64,000 nt of DNA from Pedobacter chinensis (GCF_003339865.1 NZ_QPKV01000002.1:434001-498000), one strand, 5' to 3'; numbered from the stretch's first letter, positions 25,356 to 34,577 are shown. Numbers and translations are program-made. Notes: generated by a model from the sequence alone, not told the origin.

Positions 25356-27014
25356 ATGAAAAAATCAATCAAACATTCAGTATTTAAAACAGCCATGTTA
25401 AGTCTTGGATTGGGTTTAACCTTTTCAGCAAGCTTTGCACAACAGAAAAAACCAAATATCATTCTCATTCTTGTTGATGATTTAGGCTTTTCTGATACGG
25501 GCCCTTATGGTGCGAATGAAATTCAAACCCCAAACTTAAACGAACTTGCTCAAAGCGGATTAAAACTGAAGGAGTTTTACAACAATTCCATTTGCGCACC
25601 AACTCGTGCATCAGTGTTAACCGGTCAATACCAGCACAAAGCTGGCGTAGGTTATTTCAATGTAAATTTAGGCTTACCTGCTTATCAGGGCTTCCTGAAT
25701 AAAGAAAGTTTAACCCTTGCAGAAGTGCTTCGAAATGGAGGTTACTCCACATTAATGTCGGGTAAATGGCATGTAGGTGATGATCAGGATCAATGGCCAA
25801 ATCAACGCGGTTTTGATAAATTCTTTGGTTTTATCGGCGGTGCAAGCAATTATTATGAAATTGGAGATCAGCAAAACCCAACTGTTCCGCTCATCAAAAA
25901 CAATAAGCCCTTGTACCTTGAACCTGGAAAATACCTTACTGATGAGATTACAAACAATGCCCTGGAATTCATTACAGATCAGGACAAAGAGAAAAAGCCA
26001 TTTTTTCTGTATTTAGCTTTCAATGCACCACACTGGCCGCTGCAAGCTTTACCAGCCGATATTGAAAAGTATAAGGAAACTTATAAAATCGGTTGGGATT
26101 CTTTACGTAAACAACGTTACGAAAATGCAATCAAAGCAGGTGTAATTTCCCCTGACCAGAAAATTGCCCAACACGATGAACAGGTTAAACCCTGGAATAA
26201 ATTAAGTTATGATGAGCAACAATACTGGCAACTTCGCCAGGCTGTTTTTGCTGCAATGATCGATCATGTTGATCAGGGGATTGGTAAAATACGCTCGAAA
26301 CTCAAAGAACTTAAAAAGGATGACAATACCCTTATCATTTTCATTTCTGATAACGGCGCACAAGGTGGAAATAACCTAAGGCTTTACACACAACGCACCA
26401 CTGAAACGGTTGGTGCTCCTGGTTCTTATGAAGTGCAAAACAGCAACTGGTCGCAAACTGGCAACTCTCCATTACGAAATTATAAAGCAACACCATACGA
26501 AGGCGGTATCAGTGCACCATTTATTGCCTGGTTTCCCGGCAAAATTAAGGCGGGTACCATTAAAAAGGGCACCGGACACATCATTGATTTAGCGCCGACA
26601 TTTTACGAATTAGCGGGTGTAAAATATCCGGTAGAATTTAATGGCACTAAAATCAATCCACTCGCCGGACAAAGCCTGTTGCCGTTATTAACAGGAAACG
26701 CAAATGAAGTGCAAAGAAAAGAACCATTGGGTTGGGAACGTGGTGGGAATAAAGCCATTCGCAATGGAAAATGGAAATTGGTTTCCATAGCTGCATCAGG
26801 AGGTAAATATGAATTGTACGATATTGAAGCAGACAGAGCTGAAAATAATAATCTTGCTGCATTACATCCTGAAATTGTGGAGAAGCTGAAATCGGAATAC
26901 AATGAGTGGGCCAGGAAAAACGATGTGGTTGACTATGAACTTTTAAAACCTAAACCAACAACACCGGTTATCCGAAGTGGACAAAATCAAGGCAGTGGTG
27001 CAAGGTTGAACTAA
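25356..27014 (+). CDS. Secreted Cys-type sulfatase (arylsulfatase family), first copy
   Basis: A 552-residue exported sulfatase with a signal peptide ending near SFAQ (residue 29). Metal ligands Asp41-Asp42 (ILVDDLGFSD) and a later ISDNG are present. The active-site motif SICAPTRASVLTG has Cys80 in CxPxR, which must become formylglycine; the FGE gene lies upstream. The C-terminal subdomain (WKLVSIAASGGKYELYDIEAD) is complete. It cleaves sulfate esters, freeing both the carbon skeleton and sulfate. Together with SusCD it forms a sulfated-substrate utilisation locus. The substrate cannot be told from sequence alone. Confidence 0.94.
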   Translation: MKKSIKHSVFKTAMLSLGLGLTFSASFAQQKKPNIILILVDDLGFSDTGPYGANEIQTPNLNELAQSGLKLKEFYNNSICAPTRASVLTGQYQHKAGVGYFNVNLGLPAYQGFLNKESLTLAEVLRNGGYSTLMSGKWHVGDDQDQWPNQRGFDKFFGFIGGASNYYEIGDQQNPTVPLIKNNKPLYLEPGKYLTDEITNNALEFITDQDKEKKPFFLYLAFNAPHWPLQALPADIEKYKETYKIGWDSLRKQRYENAIKAGVISPDQKIAQHDEQVKPWNKLSYDEQQYWQLRQAVFAAMIDHVDQGIGKIRSKLKELKKDDNTLIIFISDNGAQGGNNLRLYTQRTTETVGAPGSYEVQNSNWSQTGNSPLRNYKATPYEGGISAPFIAWFPGKIKAGTIKKGTGHIIDLAPTFYELAGVKYPVEFNGTKINPLAGQSLLPLLTGNANEVQRKEPLGWERGGNKAIRNGKWKLVSIAASGGKYELYDIEADRAENNNLAALHPEIVEKLKSEYNEWARKNDVVDYELLKPKPTTPVIRSGQNQGSGARLN

Positions 27015-27037
27015 ATCATGAAAATAAATTTTTACAA

Positions 27038-28687
27038 ATGAAAAAATCATTTTTAACATTGTTTGCCTTGATGGCATTAAATGCTATCAACCTGCAGGCT
27101 CAAAAGAAACAACAACCAAATATTATCCTTATTCTGGCTGATGATTTGGGTTATTCCGATTTAGGCGCTTATGGCTCTGAAATTCAAACACCAAATTTGG
27201 ATAAACTGGCAAATAAGGGCATTCGGTTAAAAGAGTTTTACAATAACTCCATATGCGCACCAACAAGAGCTTCTTTGTTAACGGGGCAATATCAACATAA
27301 AGCTGGTGTTGGTTATTTTGCTAATGATTTAGGACTACCCGCTTATCAGGGATACTTGAACAAAGAATCATTAACCCTGGCAGAAGTACTTAAAAACAGT
27401 GGTTACACTACCCTGCTATCTGGTAAGTGGCATGTTTCAGGCAATCAGCAAAGTTTTCCCTGGCAAAGGGGCTTTGATAAAAGTTTGATGGCTAATAATG
27501 GCAGCTATTTTGATCAGGGCGATTATAATGGCGGGAAGAAACAACCCTATTTCCAGGATGGAAAGCCCTATCCTTTAGAGGCCGGAAAATTTTACCAAAC
27601 CGATGTGGTTACCGAGCAAGCCGTGAAATATATTGAAGAAAGTAAAAAAGATAAACCATTTTTTCTATATCTGGCTTATGCCGCGCCGCATTGGCCGTTG
27701 CACGCTTTACCAGAAGATATTGCAAAGTATAAGGGCAAATACGACAAAGGTTGGGATGAATTGAGAAAAACACGGTTTGCCAGGCAAAAGGAGCTTGGTA
27801 TAGTTGATCAAAACACGAAACTCTCGGTTAAGGATGATGACATTTATGATTGGGGCAGACTTTCTTATGATCAGCGCCATCAATGGGCCGCTAAAATGGA
27901 GGTTTTCTCCGCCATGGTTGACCGAATGGATCAGGGCATTGGCAAGGTTCTGGATCAACTAAAGAAAAGCGGTGCAGATGAAAATACGCTTATTGTTTTT
28001 ATCTCTGACAATGGCGCTCCAGCTGAGGAAATGATTAAATGGCACAACGGCGCAACACGCAATACCGGCCCTGTTGGAACGATTGGTTCTTATGAATCGC
28101 AGAGTAAAAACTGGTCTTATGCATCTAACACACCCTTTTTAGCTTTTAAAGATTATATGTACGAGGGAGGAATCAGCTCTCCTTTTATCGCCTGGTATCC
28201 ATCAAAAATCAAAGCAGGTCAAATTAGTAAAGGAACTGGTCACATTATTGATTTAGCACCAACATTTTATGAATTGGCTGGTGCATCCTATCCAAAAAAG
28301 TTTAATCAGGTTACACCAAATCAACTCCCGGGAAAAAGTTTGCTGCCTGTTTTATTTGGAAAGCAAGATACTGTTCAACGCAATGAACCTTTATTTTGGG
28401 AAAGAGCCGGTAACCGCGCTGTAAGGTGGGGCAAGTGGAAATTGGTATCGCATTGGCCAAGTTACGCCTGGGAGCTTTATAACCTGGACGAAGACAGAGG
28501 AGAAACGCAAAACCTGGCTTCCAGAAACCATGAATTAGTTAGTCAACTATCTGTTAAATATTTTGCTTGGGCAAGGAAAACGGGCGTGGTTGATTTCAGT
28601 ACCCTGGCAGATAAAGAGCCTCAATCTATGAAAGATTTCAGGAAAAGCAAAGTTCAGGAACCCGCTGGCGGTGGTTTTGGATTTTAA
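27038..28687 (+). CDS. Secreted Cys-type sulfatase, second copy
   Basis: A 549-residue paralogue of the preceding gene, 23 bases downstream. It has a signal peptide ending at LQAQ (residue 22), metal ligands Asp35-Asp36 (ILADDLGYSD), nucleophile Cys73 in SICAPTRASLLTG and FISDNGAPAEE later. Long blocks are nearly the same as in copy one (KLKEFYNNSICAPTRAS-type segment, GTGHIIDLAPTFYELAG), so this is a tandem duplication with later divergence, especially in the loop near LMANNGSYFDQGDYNGG. The pair may desulfate different positions of one substrate. A terminator follows. Confidence 0.94.
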   Translation: MKKSFLTLFALMALNAINLQAQKKQQPNIILILADDLGYSDLGAYGSEIQTPNLDKLANKGIRLKEFYNNSICAPTRASLLTGQYQHKAGVGYFANDLGLPAYQGYLNKESLTLAEVLKNSGYTTLLSGKWHVSGNQQSFPWQRGFDKSLMANNGSYFDQGDYNGGKKQPYFQDGKPYPLEAGKFYQTDVVTEQAVKYIEESKKDKPFFLYLAYAAPHWPLHALPEDIAKYKGKYDKGWDELRKTRFARQKELGIVDQNTKLSVKDDDIYDWGRLSYDQRHQWAAKMEVFSAMVDRMDQGIGKVLDQLKKSGADENTLIVFISDNGAPAEEMIKWHNGATRNTGPVGTIGSYESQSKNWSYASNTPFLAFKDYMYEGGISSPFIAWYPSKIKAGQISKGTGHIIDLAPTFYELAGASYPKKFNQVTPNQLPGKSLLPVLFGKQDTVQRNEPLFWERAGNRAVRWGKWKLVSHWPSYAWELYNLDEDRGETQNLASRNHELVSQLSVKYFAWARKTGVVDFSTLADKEPQSMKDFRKSKVQEPAGGGFGF

Positions 28688-28728
28688 AACTCACTGCAGC
28701 AGTTCAGGTTGAAAAAAGATCAATTATT

Positions 28729-28765
28729 AAAAAAGCAGCAGGTAGTTTATATCTGCTGCTTTTTT
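28729..28765 (+). terminator. Rho-independent terminator of the sulfatase locus
   Basis: GCAGCAG (28735-28741) pairs with CTGCTGC (28753-28759), flanked by A6 and T6 runs that extend the stem, around an 11-base loop. It lies 42 bases after the second sulfatase stop and marks the end of the locus. Confidence 0.85.
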
Positions 28766-29000
28766 AATTAGATAATGCAATTACGTTTAGGCAGGCATCA
28801 TTTCAAACTGAAGAAAGGATATTTGAGGTGGGGGATAAAGAGTTTATCCCGTAAAATTAGCATAATAGATAAATTCTTAAACTTCTATGACTAAAAACAA
28901 ATAAAATCTGATTATTAATTAAATATCTCCGAAATAATTTAAAAATATTAAAAATTTTAGCTATCTTGAAAGCAATTAACAGCAACTAAATCAGATTGTT

Positions 29001-29174
29001 ATGAAAAATATCCTATTTTTCTTATTTTCTTGTCTGATATCTGCTACTGCACTATTATTTTCTGGTAAAATTGCCGATATCGAATTAGGAATAAGTACCG
29101 TAATTTGTGTATGGATTATATTTGCCTGGAGCATTATTAACAGAGTTAGCCAGGGTCGTGATAGCCAAAGCTAA
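29001..29174 (+). CDS. Small membrane protein of 57 residues
   Basis: An ATG ORF encoding two hydrophobic segments (ILFFLFSCLISATALLF and TVICVWIIFAWSII) separated by a short GKIADIELG turn and ending in a polar RVSQGRDSQS tail: a likely two-span inner-membrane protein. It is below usual size cut-offs. Codon use looks like that of its neighbours and a TATCTTGA element lies ~40 bases upstream. I know no family for it. Confidence 0.6.
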   Translation: MKNILFFLFSCLISATALLFSGKIADIELGISTVICVWIIFAWSIINRVSQGRDSQS

Positions 29175-29263
29175 TGCTCATACTAATGAATGACCTCAGG
29201 CCAATATCCTTTACAGCATAATGATTAAGTAAGTAAATACTTGCTCTGGCTATCTTATGCTAT

Positions 29264-29611
29264 TTATTTAAAGGATTTATTCAATAAATAGTAGTTGTAT
29301 TTCTCAAGTAAATCAATATATTTTTGCTTCCAGATGATTACAGAATCATTTACAACAAAAGTTTTATTAAGTGTTTTTAACTGGCGAACATTTTTAATCG
29401 AGGGCATTGCACCATTTCTTTTTGTGCACAACCGCACCCCTAAGCCAACTTGCAATTGATCAAGCTGGCTTTGTGTCAAATCATCTTTCAGAAACCAATT
29501 GTACAGTGTTCTCCTGCTGATTTTGAGCTGTTGAGCGATACCAGAAACACCTCTTGGATCATTTCTTACAAATTTTTCTAACACTTGTCCAAGAGTATAA
29601 GAAACTTTCAT
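29264..29611 (-). CDS. Helix-turn-helix protein of unknown role
   Basis: A 115-residue soluble protein. The N-terminal part contains VSGIAQQLKISRRTLYNWFLKDDLTQSQLDQLQVGLGV, a clear helix-turn-helix of the resolvase/Fis or phage-regulator kind (residues ~20-58). The C-terminal half is basic and ends in a probable amphipathic helix (IIWKQKYIDLLEKYNYYLL). It is followed on the same strand's upstream side by an acidic 64-residue gene, 2 bases away, so the two are likely co-transcribed. Confidence 0.65.
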   Translation of the reverse strand: MKVSYTLGQVLEKFVRNDPRGVSGIAQQLKISRRTLYNWFLKDDLTQSQLDQLQVGLGVRLCTKRNGAMPSIKNVRQLKTLNKTFVVNDSVIIWKQKYIDLLEKYNYYLLNKSFK

Positions 29612-29613
29612 TA

Positions 29614-29808
29614 TCAGTCTTCGGGATTACCTGCAGCATTGCCAGCCAAATCTCCAGAAACATCCTCTTCGTCGTCAGTTTCACCGGTCAATCCTTCCTG
29701 TACATCATTATCTTCCGTTTTTTCATCCTCATAGCCTGATTTTTTGTGATTCTCGTCCTGATCATCCCAATTCTTTTTATCCTTTGGATCTTGATTAATC
29801 TCGTTCAT
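29614..29808 (-). CDS. Small acidic disordered protein
   Basis: A 64-residue protein made almost only of Asp, Glu, Lys, Asn and Gly (WDDQDENHKKSGYEDEK; TGETDDEEDVSGDLAGN). It has no hydrophobic core, so it is expected to be intrinsically disordered. A similar acidic small protein is encoded at 32539. It lies 2 bases upstream of the helix-turn-helix gene on the same strand. No function is known to me; stress-related or DNA/RNA-mimic roles are only possibilities. Confidence 0.6.
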   Translation of the reverse strand: MNEINQDPKDKKNWDDQDENHKKSGYEDEKTEDNDVQEGLTGETDDEEDVSGDLAGNAAGNPED

Positions 29809-29872
29809 AGCTTTAATTATTATTTTGATTAATAACCAAATAAACCAGTTAAAGGTTTTGTGCTTTTTGAGG

Positions 29873-30087
29873 TTAAATACAACTGACGGCTCTGTAACTA
29901 CTGCCAGTTGACTCCATCAGATGACTAAGCATGTTGATGCTCTGGCTCCAGCCGATCCAGCCTGAATATCTTGGATCGAGAAAAGAAAAATCCTGATGTT
30001 TTCCTGTGACAAACCAAAAGGACCTATTCTGCTGTTCTGACTGGTAAAGAATACAATAATGTACAGCCCTGAACCGAAAGCCATTTA
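29873..30087 (-). pseudogene. Probable remnant of a larger gene (C-terminal ~70 codons without a start)
   Basis: The minus strand is open from 30087 to a TAA at 29873-29875 and reads like real protein (QQNRSFWFVTGKHQDFSFLD, then PRYSGWIGWSQSINMLSHLM), with well-spaced aromatic and polar residues. A stop lies just upstream (30090) and no ATG/GTG/TTG start is suitably placed, which suggests a decayed gene. The family could not be named. Confidence 0.35.
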
Positions 30088-30463
30088 TTTAATTTGAATG
30101 ACAAGGTAATTCGAATCGATGAAGAAGGTTAAAGTAATCCCAGCTTCCCTGGTAAACATATTATGAACTGATTTCAGGATGAATGGAATCTTCCTGAATG
30201 GACTGATTTCTGTGCGAAACCCATTCCCCCGGTATATAATTTTTCAGATTTCCTGCCATTCATACCAAACTTTAAAATATTGTAAAAGTGCTTGCTACCG
30301 CCTTATAAGCAAAGTTAAAATCTGTGGTTCCATTGGTGCCAAAATAAAATTTGTGGTATTCTTTAAAAGCAATATTGATCAAGCCCAGCAATTGTACTGA
30401 TAAGATTTAAAACCATTGAATCTCCGATATGTTTAAAATTGAACATATCCTTTTAATTGATTT
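30088..30463. other. Gene-free stretch upstream of the ABC transporter
   Basis: Apart from an unconvincing 73-codon frame at 30179-30400, rich in Cys, Tyr and Ile, I see no gene, RNA or repeat here. The promoter for the ABC transporter gene at 30464 must lie in its 3' part, but no clear TAnnTTTG box is visible. Confidence 0.5.
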
Positions 30464-32206
30464 ATGAGCATACTTTGGAAATATCTTCAACCACACCGTC
30501 TATTGATCATCCTGTCGTTAAGCCTAGCTGCAATAGCACAATTACTTAATTTGCTGGATCCTGTTATTTTCGGGCGGATTATTGATGAATATTCTACCAA
30601 TAAAAATAATTTGGGCGAACGGCAACTCATTATCGAGGTAACTTATTGGCTGTTTCTGGCTTTGGGAATCGCTGTTGTGGCTAAACTCTGCAAAGCCATC
30701 CAGGAATTTACCACAAGAAAAGCAGTGGCCAGATTTGGCATGAGCATTTTCAATGATGGACTGAAACAGACTCTGCGACTTTCTTTTCAGGAATTCGAGG
30801 AAAGCCGGAGTGGAACAACACTTTCAATACTCCAAAAAGTAAAAACCGATGCAGAAAGGTTTATCAACGCATTTATTAATATTCTCTTTTCCTCTACAGT
30901 GGGCATAGGTTTCCTGCTCTGGTACAGCATAAACAAAAACTGGTTACTGGTTCCGGTTTTTTTTATTGGAGTTGTATTGCTTGGATCTCTAACCGGATTA
31001 ATTTCTAAAAAAATCAAAGGCATACAACGTTCCATAAACCGACAGGCGGATAGTCAGGCCGGTGTAATCACTGAAAGCCTGCGTAACATCGAACTGGTTA
31101 AAAGCTTGGGATTAACCTTCTCAGAGATCCGCAGGCTTAATATTCAAACTCTCAAAATTTTTGACCTGGAAATGCTGAAAGCAAAAAAGGTAAGCATGCT
31201 CTCCTTTTTACAAGGAAATATGCTCAATCTGCTCAAGCAGTCTGTACTATTCATTCTGCTTTGGCTCATTTTTCGTAAAGTGCTCTCTACAGGAGAACTT
31301 ATTGCCATGCAATTCATTTCCACCGCCATATTCACACCGCTTCAGGATCTTGGAAACATGATCATTCTTTACAGAGAAGCCGATGCTTCATTGAAAACCT
31401 TTGACAAGCTCATGAACAAGCCGGTAGAAACCAGGCCAGATCACTCCATTGAACTTGGAAAATTAGAAAAGCTGGAATTCGTAAATGTGGTTTTCCGACA
31501 CAAAACGGCAAATTACAATGCCATTGATAATATCTCATTTAAAATTAATACAGGACAAACTGCGGCGTTTGTGGGGCCTTCTGGCTCAGGAAAGTCGACA
31601 TTGGTTAAACTTTTGGTGGGCCTTTATCTTCCGGTAGAAGGAGATCTGTTGTTTAATGGCATCAGCTCCAAAAGCATTCGGTATAACCCTTTACGCAGAC
31701 AAATCGGATTCGTTACGCAGGATACCCAGCTTTATGCGGGCTCTATTCGGGATAATATGTTATTCGTGAATCCCACTGCAAGTGAACTGGAGATTGAACA
31801 AGCACTTCAGAAAGCCTCAGCTACAGGCTTGATTGAGAGGGCTTCACATGGACTCGATACTATCCTTGGCGAAAATGGAATGAAACTATCCGGCGGAGAA
31901 AAGCAACGCTTGTCGATTGCAAGAGCATTATTACGTCATCCGCGTTTACTGATTTTTGATGAGGCTACCTCGGCACTTGATTCCCTTACCGAAGAAGAAA
32001 TATCAGATACCATCAGGGAAATATCAGACCGGAGAGAACAAATGACCATTCTGATTGCACACCGGCTATCCACAATCATGCATGCAGATACCATTTACGT
32101 ACTTGAAAGAGGTCGGGTATCAGAATCGGGAACCCATGATGAACTTCTGGAACTCAAGGGCTTATATTATTCGATGTGGAGGCAACAGATTGGCGAGCGG
32201 CGTTAA
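30464..32206 (+). CDS. ABC exporter, fused permease and ATPase
   Basis: A 580-residue half-transporter of the MsbA/multidrug/peptide exporter type that works as a homodimer in the inner membrane. Residues ~1-310 contain six transmembrane segments. The ATPase half has Walker A GPSGSGKST (~369), the Q-loop VTQDTQLYAGS, the ABC signature LSGGEKQR, Walker B LLIFDEATSALD and the switch histidine in IAHRLST. No protease domain is present. It is a single gene with no neighbouring periplasmic adaptor, so the substrate (lipid, peptide or drug) is unknown. Confidence 0.93.
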   Translation: MSILWKYLQPHRLLIILSLSLAAIAQLLNLLDPVIFGRIIDEYSTNKNNLGERQLIIEVTYWLFLALGIAVVAKLCKAIQEFTTRKAVARFGMSIFNDGLKQTLRLSFQEFEESRSGTTLSILQKVKTDAERFINAFINILFSSTVGIGFLLWYSINKNWLLVPVFFIGVVLLGSLTGLISKKIKGIQRSINRQADSQAGVITESLRNIELVKSLGLTFSEIRRLNIQTLKIFDLEMLKAKKVSMLSFLQGNMLNLLKQSVLFILLWLIFRKVLSTGELIAMQFISTAIFTPLQDLGNMIILYREADASLKTFDKLMNKPVETRPDHSIELGKLEKLEFVNVVFRHKTANYNAIDNISFKINTGQTAAFVGPSGSGKSTLVKLLVGLYLPVEGDLLFNGISSKSIRYNPLRRQIGFVTQDTQLYAGSIRDNMLFVNPTASELEIEQALQKASATGLIERASHGLDTILGENGMKLSGGEKQRLSIARALLRHPRLLIFDEATSALDSLTEEEISDTIREISDRREQMTILIAHRLSTIMHADTIYVLERGRVSESGTHDELLELKGLYYSMWRQQIGERR

Positions 32207-32224
32207 AGTGCTTTACATCAGCAT

Positions 32225-32530
32225 TCAAAATGACGGTTTAATGTCCTTGTTCCAAATGTCATTATAAACATCAGGATGTCTTTTAAATTGCAAAGCGACA
32301 TAAGTACATAGTGGAATAACTTTTAAACTTTCCGTTCGGCAATGGTTGATCATGGCATCCATCAGTTTTTTTGCATAACCTTTTCCTTCCTGATTTTCAT
32401 CGATTTCGGTATGGTAAACCTTAAGATTTCCATCAGTTATTTCCACAATCATTTCTCCAATCTTACTGCCACCATCATAAAGATTAAAAGCGACAGGTGC
32501 TATATTGTTTTCAAATCTTACTTCAATCAT
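32225..32530 (-). CDS. GNAT-like acetyltransferase (short, YidJ/GtrA-type N-acetyltransferase fold)
   Basis: A 101-residue protein with the short Gcn5-related fold: IGEMIVEITDGNLKVYHTEI, then the acetyl-CoA loop ENQEGKGYAKKLMDAMI and the final RHPDVYNDIWNK typical of the YidJ/C7orf-like mini-GNAT family. These probably acetylate small amines or protein termini. It is 8 bases downstream of the acidic 90-residue gene on the same strand. The acceptor is unknown. Confidence 0.8.
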   Translation of the reverse strand: MIEVRFENNIAPVAFNLYDGGSKIGEMIVEITDGNLKVYHTEIDENQEGKGYAKKLMDAMINHCRTESLKVIPLCTYVALQFKRHPDVYNDIWNKDIKPSF

Positions 32531-32538
32531 ATCAATTA

Positions 32539-32811
32539 TTATTCATGATCTGAGTTCTCCTCTGCTTCGCTTCCCTTTTCGTAACGCGCATCTCCCTCTT
32601 CGTCTTCGTGAACAATAAGCGAATCTGGTGCTGCCGATGGGAGATTAGAACCCGTTCCTGACGATTTGGGCACATTTAAAATATCATTATTGTTTTTTTC
32701 AGGATGCTGTGTTATATCTGTATTTCCAAGGGCCTGCTGGTTTAATTGCTCCTGATCTTTTCTTTCATTTCCGTTTTCAAGTTTCGAATCACTTTTATCT
32801 GTAGTTGCCAT
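32539..32811 (-). CDS. Acidic, low-complexity small protein
   Basis: A 90-residue hydrophilic protein starting MATTDKSDSKLENGNERKD and ending EEGDARYEKGSEAEENSDHE, with no predicted structure. It is similar in style to the acidic protein at 29614 and to the 58-residue protein at 52819. It is upstream of, and probably co-transcribed with, the mini-GNAT gene. Disordered proteins of this kind are common in Pedobacter-like genomes, but no function is known to me. Confidence 0.6.
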   Translation of the reverse strand: MATTDKSDSKLENGNERKDQEQLNQQALGNTDITQHPEKNNNDILNVPKSSGTGSNLPSAAPDSLIVHEDEEGDARYEKGSEAEENSDHE

Positions 32812-33323
32812 AATTTTTTATTTAAATGGATAACAAGTCCGGAAAGTTAAAGTTTGAGAAAATATTATTGGAACGGAAGTTTCAGCAATTCATTTACCAA
32901 AACAGGATGTGCAAACGCTCAGAGTTAACATTTGTACTTGTTTACGTGTAAAAAGGCTGCTTTATCATCGTACACGTCTATAATGCGTTGATGTACTTTT
33001 CATTGGGGTTTTTCCAGGTTACTTTCTCCCTTTCGATAAGATCAATTCTTGTCCCGGATTTGGTAGCAAAAACTTTAACATTGAATGAATGCCGTTTTTA
33101 AAATTATTAATCCTATAAACTTTCTTCTTTTAAAAGTAAATCTCGATCTTCATAATAAGATGGCAAATAATTCAATAAAATTGATGCATTATACGAAGGC
33201 AAACTCCCCTCTCTCGAAACGAATGAATTTTTAGAATTGCATGAAACCATCGTTTCAGAAACCCTGAGCCGATGCACTAAATTGTTACAGGAATATTTAG
33301 AACCCATCAATAAAAAAGCACCT
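32812..33323. other. Intergenic stretch with two gene-like remnants
   Basis: On the minus strand, 33097 down to the TAG at 32978-32980 reads FNVKVFATKSGTRIDLIE and on to VTWKNPNEKYINAL, a natural-looking protein end without a start codon. On the plus strand, from about 33173 an open frame reads DALYEGKLPSLETNEFLELH and then HETIVSETLSRCTKLLQEYL, and runs in frame into the membrane-protein gene at 33324. Both look like fragments of older genes. Nothing else is seen. Confidence 0.35.
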
Positions 33324-34001
33324 ATGGAACGCAAGACGAACAAATCAAAAAAAAACTGGCTCTACCGAAACGGATTATCGGTATTTTTTATCACTATTTT
33401 TTTAATAACCCTTATGGCTCAGGCCTTAACAGGATGGAATACTCATAATAGTGAACTGTCCGATCTCGGTTCACCAGCACTCTCCTTAAGTACTTACCTC
33501 ATTTCAGGTCATTTTATCTCAGCCACTTTTGAGAATTTTGAAAGTGAGTTCCTGCAAATGGCATTATATGTTGTACTAACCATTAACCTTCGCCAGATCG
33601 GTTCAGCTGAATCAAAAAAACTTGATGAAGAAGAAGATGTTGACAGGATTCCGGTACCATCAAAGGATGCTCCGTGGCCAGTAAAAAAAGGCGGATGGAT
33701 CTTGAAAATCTACAGCCATTCCCTTTCCATTGCTTTTGGTTTACTGTTCCTTATCAGCTGGGCATTACATTTTTATGGCAGCTGGCAGGACCATAATATA
33801 GAGCAAACTTTAATGGGCAAACCAACAGACAGCATGCCAGCGTATCTTGGCCAGGCCAACTTTTGGTTTGAAACTTTTCAAAACTGGCAAAGTGAATTTC
33901 TATCTGTGGCATCTATAGTGATCCTGACTATCTTTCTTCGTCAGAAAGGGTCTCCAGAATCGAAACCAGTTGATGCACCCCATATGGAAACAGGAAAATA
34001 A
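33324..34001 (+). CDS. Four-helix integral membrane protein (DUF6766-like)
   Basis: A 225-residue membrane protein built as two similar halves, each with two transmembrane segments: LSVFFITIFLITLMAQALTG and SEFLQMALYVVLTINLRQIGS, then SIAFGLLFLISWALHFYGSW and SEFLSVASIVILTIFLRQKGS. The FENFESEFLQ/FQNWQSEFLS repeats show internal duplication. It matches what I recall of the DUF6766 family, whose role is unknown. I chose the ATG at 33324 (MERKTNKSKKNW) because the preceding 29 codons from 33237 look like a fragment of another protein rather than a membrane-protein N-terminus. Confidence 0.7.
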   Translation: MERKTNKSKKNWLYRNGLSVFFITIFLITLMAQALTGWNTHNSELSDLGSPALSLSTYLISGHFISATFENFESEFLQMALYVVLTINLRQIGSAESKKLDEEEDVDRIPVPSKDAPWPVKKGGWILKIYSHSLSIAFGLLFLISWALHFYGSWQDHNIEQTLMGKPTDSMPAYLGQANFWFETFQNWQSEFLSVASIVILTIFLRQKGSPESKPVDAPHMETGK

Positions 34002-34577
34002 TCTCTCTAAATAAAGATAATTTATGTATGATAATCAATACAAATAGCTAAAAACAATAGCAGTAAACAAAGTATTACATAACGCCAGATTTGTTGATTA
34101 AACTTATTCAGAACACATTTTAGCTCTCTCTGATGATTTAGGATCGCATTATTTGCTTATTTCAATATTTGATTTGTAACTTAAATACTACACAAATATA
34201 ATTGAAATAAGCATTATATTAGTCACAATTAAAAGTTTAGTTAATAATAAAAGGGTAAAAAACATTCGTACAAGCCGGATCAATCAGATTGTAACGAAAA
34301 CCACTTATATATGATCTTTTCCATCTATCTATGGAAGCATAAAACTTTTAAGTTTAGTTTGGTTTGGGGTAGGTTAGGTTTAGGCCTACCCTTTTTTAGA
34401 GCATCGTCTATAAATTGAAAACCATTTCACGGGAATAGTGTTTATGCATACTTTGATATGTTAAGAAACATAAATGCTCATACAGGCAATAAGGGTATCT
34501 GTTCGGTATCCTTTTTTCTTGCGATGAGCATCTCAGAGCGGAAATAATCTTGTTTATGATTCTTACCTAAACTATCT
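34002..34577. other. Gene-free, AT-rich stretch with one terminator
   Basis: No coding sequence is recognised in these 576 bases. The only feature is the hairpin at 34367-34397. Because that terminator is ~365 bases from the end of the upstream gene, a short untranslated transcript could end there, but no clear promoter box is seen. Confidence 0.5.
34367..34397 (+). terminator. Rho-independent terminator
   Basis: GGGTAGG (34367-34373) pairs with CCTACCC (34385-34391) around an 11-base loop, followed by T6 (34392-34397). It lies far downstream of the membrane-protein gene and 180 bases before the receiver gene. Confidence 0.7.

Noticed and set aside
30179..30400. 73-codon plus-strand ORF
   Set aside because: Odd composition (many Cys, Tyr, Ile and Lys in AT-rich DNA), no start context, no recognisable domain.
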